From: Oligoflexia bacterium
GTDB lineage: Bacteria; Bdellovibrionota_G; JALEGL01
Assembly (NCBI GenBank): GCA_035326705.1
Contig: DAOLES010000001.1
Span: 309,473-373,472 of the forward strand
DNA length: 64,000 bases
Reading direction: 5' to 3'
Positions within the stretch are counted from its first letter, which is position 1. Each line of letters opens with the position of its first letter. Position numbers and translations under genes: made by a program. Of this stretch, positions 61,928 through 64,000 are shown piece after piece. The notes below the pieces were generated by a model, which saw only the letters and a list, made by a program, of their open reading frames with translations, did no database searches and was not told the DNA's origin.

Positions 61928-62446
61928 TCAATTGCTTATTGTTATTTGCTCAAGCTTTATATTATTTAATTTTTTTTTATCTTCTTGGCTCAAAAATATG
62001 CTTTGGCACCATAATCGTTGTAACGAAACAAAGTGAAGTGCAATACAGGAAGACAAAGTATAGATTTTAATTTCATGACTCAAAACTTGATGAACGCGCT
62101 GTACTAAATCTGCTTTTATCTTGGGTTGATAAACCCCACATAAATTCAGTTTTTTTGCCGTTTGAGGAAACTGCCTATAATGAGGCAAGAAATTATATGG
62201 CGCATAAACAGCAAGGTTCAGTATTTGCGCCAGCTCATTGATATAAGGACCCCCCTGCATATGCAAAGAGCTGAGCCATAATTCACATTGTTTTTGTTGG
62301 GTATCCTCGGGCTTTAAAGCTGCTAAAATGGCTTCATGATTTAAAGATGGATCAATCACAATGGTATGACTTACACTTCTTACAATCAGTGTGTTGGCAA
62401 AACCTGGTTTGCTAGGTTTAATCTCTTGTAAAGCAAGCTTTGCCAT
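61928..62446 (-). CDS. Unknown protein, possibly a degenerate metallo-beta-lactamase fold
   Basis: 172 residues from ATG 62446, six bases after TAAAGT on the minus strand; the frame allows a TTG one codon earlier. The beginning (GFANTLIVRSVSHTIVIDPSLNHEAILAALKP) has the strand pattern of metallo-beta-lactamase fold proteins (NTYLV...VIDPG), but the HxHxDH ligands are absent (SSLHMQGGPYINEL at that place). If that relation is right, it has lost its metals. No signal peptide. Low confidence in the fold. Confidence 0.5.
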   Translation of the reverse strand: MAKLALQEIKPSKPGFANTLIVRSVSHTIVIDPSLNHEAILAALKPEDTQQKQCELWLSSLHMQGGPYINELAQILNLAVYAPYNFLPHYRQFPQTAKKLNLCGVYQPKIKADLVQRVHQVLSHEIKIYTLSSCIALHFVSLQRLWCQSIFLSQEDKKKLNNIKLEQITISN

Positions 62447-62603
62447 CAAGATACTTTATCTTAATTCAAAAAAGTTTGATAGTTCATGGAAGAAGATTAT
62501 TTTTATGAAAAGCGAAGGCCTTGTAGGTTCTAGCCCAATCAGCCGAGTGTTCATAAAAATAACACCTGTCCTAAATCTTTTTTAAAGCATTATAACGGCT
62601 TTA

Positions 62604-63182
62604 TTACGCTTTCCAAGGCAATAGTACAATAGGAGCTTGCTGATCAATTTTAAGCAACAAAACAAAATAAGAATAGCCTTGACTGCTGTAGCGTTTTTGT
62701 AAATCTACACTTATGGTTTCAGCTTCACCAAGAGCATGCATTTGCTTTGAGTTTAAAGCAATTTTACTGGTTTTAACATCAAACTCTAGCACTCTATCCT
62801 GACGTCCATTGTGAGCATATTGTTTTTGCTCAAGGTTAAGAATATTTTTAACCTTTTGATTGCCTGTTTTGGGATCAAGGCTGGGTTTAACATTTTTATA
62901 ACTTGAAGGAGTAATATTTCTAACCACACCTGAAAATGCTTTGATCACTCTTTTAGCATAATCAACTTCAATCAAGATATCTCCATCACGTAAATTAAAT
63001 GCCACCACATTATTGGTATTGCTGGTTGAACTATAGTACCTGTCCTGTACTTTATACTCTTTGCTCCAAATTTCATTATGTCTTAAAACTTTTGCATCCA
63101 CTGAAACACTTAATAGTAAGATAACCCAAACAATCTTTCTTAATTCTTTAATCATTTTCACATACACCTCATTTCCATACAT
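62604..63182 (-). CDS. Secreted protein of unknown function, sigma-54 controlled
   Basis: 192 residues from ATG 63182, three bases after the start point predicted by a sigma-54 promoter; an in-frame ATG at 63155 behind GAGGTG is the alternative start. Signal peptide ends near VDAKV. The mature part is beta-rich and basic (YYSSTSNTNNVVAFNLRDGDILIEVDYAKRVIKAFSGVV; SVDLQKRYSSQGYSYFVLLLKID). No family recognised. Confidence 0.65.
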   Translation of the reverse strand: MYGNEVYVKMIKELRKIVWVILLLSVSVDAKVLRHNEIWSKEYKVQDRYYSSTSNTNNVVAFNLRDGDILIEVDYAKRVIKAFSGVVRNITPSSYKNVKPSLDPKTGNQKVKNILNLEQKQYAHNGRQDRVLEFDVKTSKIALNSKQMHALGEAETISVDLQKRYSSQGYSYFVLLLKIDQQAPIVLLPWKA

Positions 63183-63195
63183 ACTTGTTTATATA

Positions 63196-63211
63196 TGCAA
63201 AAACTGTTCCA
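63196..63211 (-). promoter_or_regulatory. Sigma-54 promoter abutting a secreted-protein start codon
   Basis: On the minus strand TGGAAC-N5-TTGCA, with GG-N10-GC. The -12 base at 63197 predicts a start near 63185, two to three bases before ATG 63182, the same geometry as at the protease gene. Confidence 0.65.
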
Positions 63212-63314
63212 CAAAAAAGACTAATCTTTTCAAGTGTTTAACATAGAAACAAAGTGCTGAATTTTAGGCACTGCGTTATATTCACGCCAGAAATAAAGTA
63301 AATATGGCAAGGAG

Positions 63315-63391
63315 TGGTAGCGACGAGCAGATTTGAACTGCTGACCTATGGCTTATGAGACCATCGCTCTAACCAACTGAGCTACGTCGCC
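63315..63391 (-). tRNA. tRNA-Met (CAU), elongator type
   Basis: 77 nt with encoded CCA. Acceptor GGCGACG/CGTCGCT (G1-U72 wobble), D-arm GCTC-AGTTGGTTA-GAGC, anticodon loop CTCATAA with CAT, T-arm AGCAG-TTCAAAT-CTGCT. The G1 and D-arm resemble elongator tRNA-Met rather than the initiator; an Ile2-type (lysidine) CAU tRNA is less likely but not excluded. Confidence 0.92.
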
Positions 63392-63447
63392 ACAAAAAGA
63401 TTGCTCTTCATAACACAAGCAGACATGCTAAGCAAAACTTTTACATT

Positions 63448-64000
63448 TTACCTTAGCTTTAGGGTATAAATGGCACCTTCTTGAGTAAATAAAAAGACTT
63501 TATTTTTATAAATTACAGGATGACCAATTAAATTTCTCCTGTGCTTGTATGTCCACAAAAGCTTACCCTCATTGCTATCAAGCACATAGGTATTGCCTTT
63601 TGCATCTGAGAGTAACAGCAAAGCATTGTACTTTGCCATAGACAACCAAGAATTGGTCTTAACTTTGGATGTCCACACAACTTGACCCGTGTTTAAGTTT
63701 ACTTTTTCTACACTACCGTCCCACAGTGGGAAATAGGCATGCTCCTGAGTCAATACAGGTAGCGCATAGGTTCCTAAATTACTGGTTTCCCAGACAATAT
63801 CACCAGATTCATTGTTTTTTAACATTGCCTTGGACTTGTATTGGGACATATAAACATACTGATTAAATTGTTTATGCGCGGATAAACCTTCATTTTTACT
63901 TTCAGAAAATTCGGTGTTTTCTCCCACAACCTGACCATTTTCTAAATTAAGCCGTATCAATCTACCATCCAAAAGTGGAAATTGACCTGTTTTTGTTTTT
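63448..64000 (-). CDS. PQQ/BamB-like beta-propeller protein (5' end outside window)
   Basis: The frame is open to base 64000, so the gene starts beyond the window; 183 residues of the C-terminal end are visible. Tryptophan-docking blades repeat: LNLENGQVVGENTEF, NNESGDIVWETSNLG, VNLNTGQVVWTSKV, LDSNEGKLLWTYKH. Such repeats occur in PQQ dehydrogenases and in BamB, the outer-membrane assembly lipoprotein; the lack of catalytic residues in what is seen favours a BamB-like scaffold. tRNA-Met lies just downstream. Confidence 0.78.
   Translation of the reverse strand, partial: KTKTGQFPLLDGRLIRLNLENGQVVGENTEFSESKNEGLSAHKQFNQYVYMSQYKSKAMLKNNESGDIVWETSNLGTYALPVLTQEHAYFPLWDGSVEKVNLNTGQVVWTSKVKTNSWLSMAKYNALLLLSDAKGNTYVLDSNEGKLLWTYKHRRNLIGHPVIYKNKVFLFTQEGAIYTLKLR

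Noticed and set aside
62391..62585. 64-residue plus-strand frame
   Set aside because: Overlaps the start of a minus-strand gene and its promoter; no start signal.
1..64000. Search for CRISPR arrays, insertion sequences, prophage and att sites
   Set aside because: No regularly spaced repeats, transposase or integrase genes and no phage genes; the only dispersed repeat noticed is the two-copy element reported.

Overview
The window looks like one contiguous stretch of an AT-rich Gram-negative chromosome using the standard code. Lipoprotein signals, TonB/ExbBD, outer-membrane barrels, a twin-arginine substrate and -24/-12 (sigma-54) promoters place it in the Proteobacteria sensu lato. An Agl/Glt-like gliding gene set (TolQ/TolR pair, FHA protein with an AgmX/PglI-type tail, TPR proteins), thrombospondin type-3 (TSP3) calcium-repeat proteins and MYXO-CTERM-like C-terminal tails point to a low-GC relative of Myxococcota/Bdellovibrionota ('deltaproteobacterial'). 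I cannot name a species. There is no phage, insertion sequence or CRISPR.

Layout. 1-2132: the 3' end of metH and a YcaQ/AlkX-type DNA glycosylase, tail to tail. 2374-8655: an envelope cluster with two SH3-beta-barrel paralogues flanking a CxxCH lipoprotein, a small lipoprotein and a Tat-signal DUF1501-like protein, then a second CxxCH lipoprotein. 8742-20456: an Agl/Glt-like set in two halves (barrel + TPR lipoprotein + 1077-aa TPR protein; then TolQ, two TolR-like proteins, a small secreted protein and an FHA/TonB-like protein). The halves are separated by a secreted nitrilase-family enzyme and a TSP3 protein on the other strand. 20604-26623: a subtilisin-like protease, a VWA/TSP3 protein, a lipoprotein, a third CxxCH lipoprotein and two secreted unknowns. 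26840-44526: mostly housekeeping (cyoE with an ABC exporter, gap, der, rnc, mtaB, nadD, hemE-hemY, a nucleoside transporter, a CDP-alcohol phosphatidyltransferase, nadA) plus a VanW-glycosyltransferase fusion. 44623-50473: one operon running exbB-exbD-tonB-TonB receptor-lipoprotein-nucleoside hydrolase. 50534-64000: FAD oxidase, DHH phosphoesterase, ETF-ubiquinone oxidoreductase, citrate synthase, hemH, a GbsR/MarR regulator, rpmB/rpmG/rpsN, an ArsC-like protein, tRNA-Met and a truncated beta-propeller gene.

Three signals run across genes. First, seven good sigma-54 promoters sit upstream of surface and secreted genes: an SH3-barrel, the TolQ operon, all three TSP3-repeat proteins, the protease and one secreted unknown. 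This suggests one sigma-54-controlled envelope regulon. Second, many first genes of operons (sigma-54 and sigma-70 alike) have their promoter so close that transcription should begin within a few bases of the start codon, so leaderless mRNAs appear common; genes inside operons instead have ordinary Shine-Dalgarno sites. Third, a structured repeat of about 88 bp occurs twice, once between genes and once in frame inside the N-terminus of the essential GTPase gene der.
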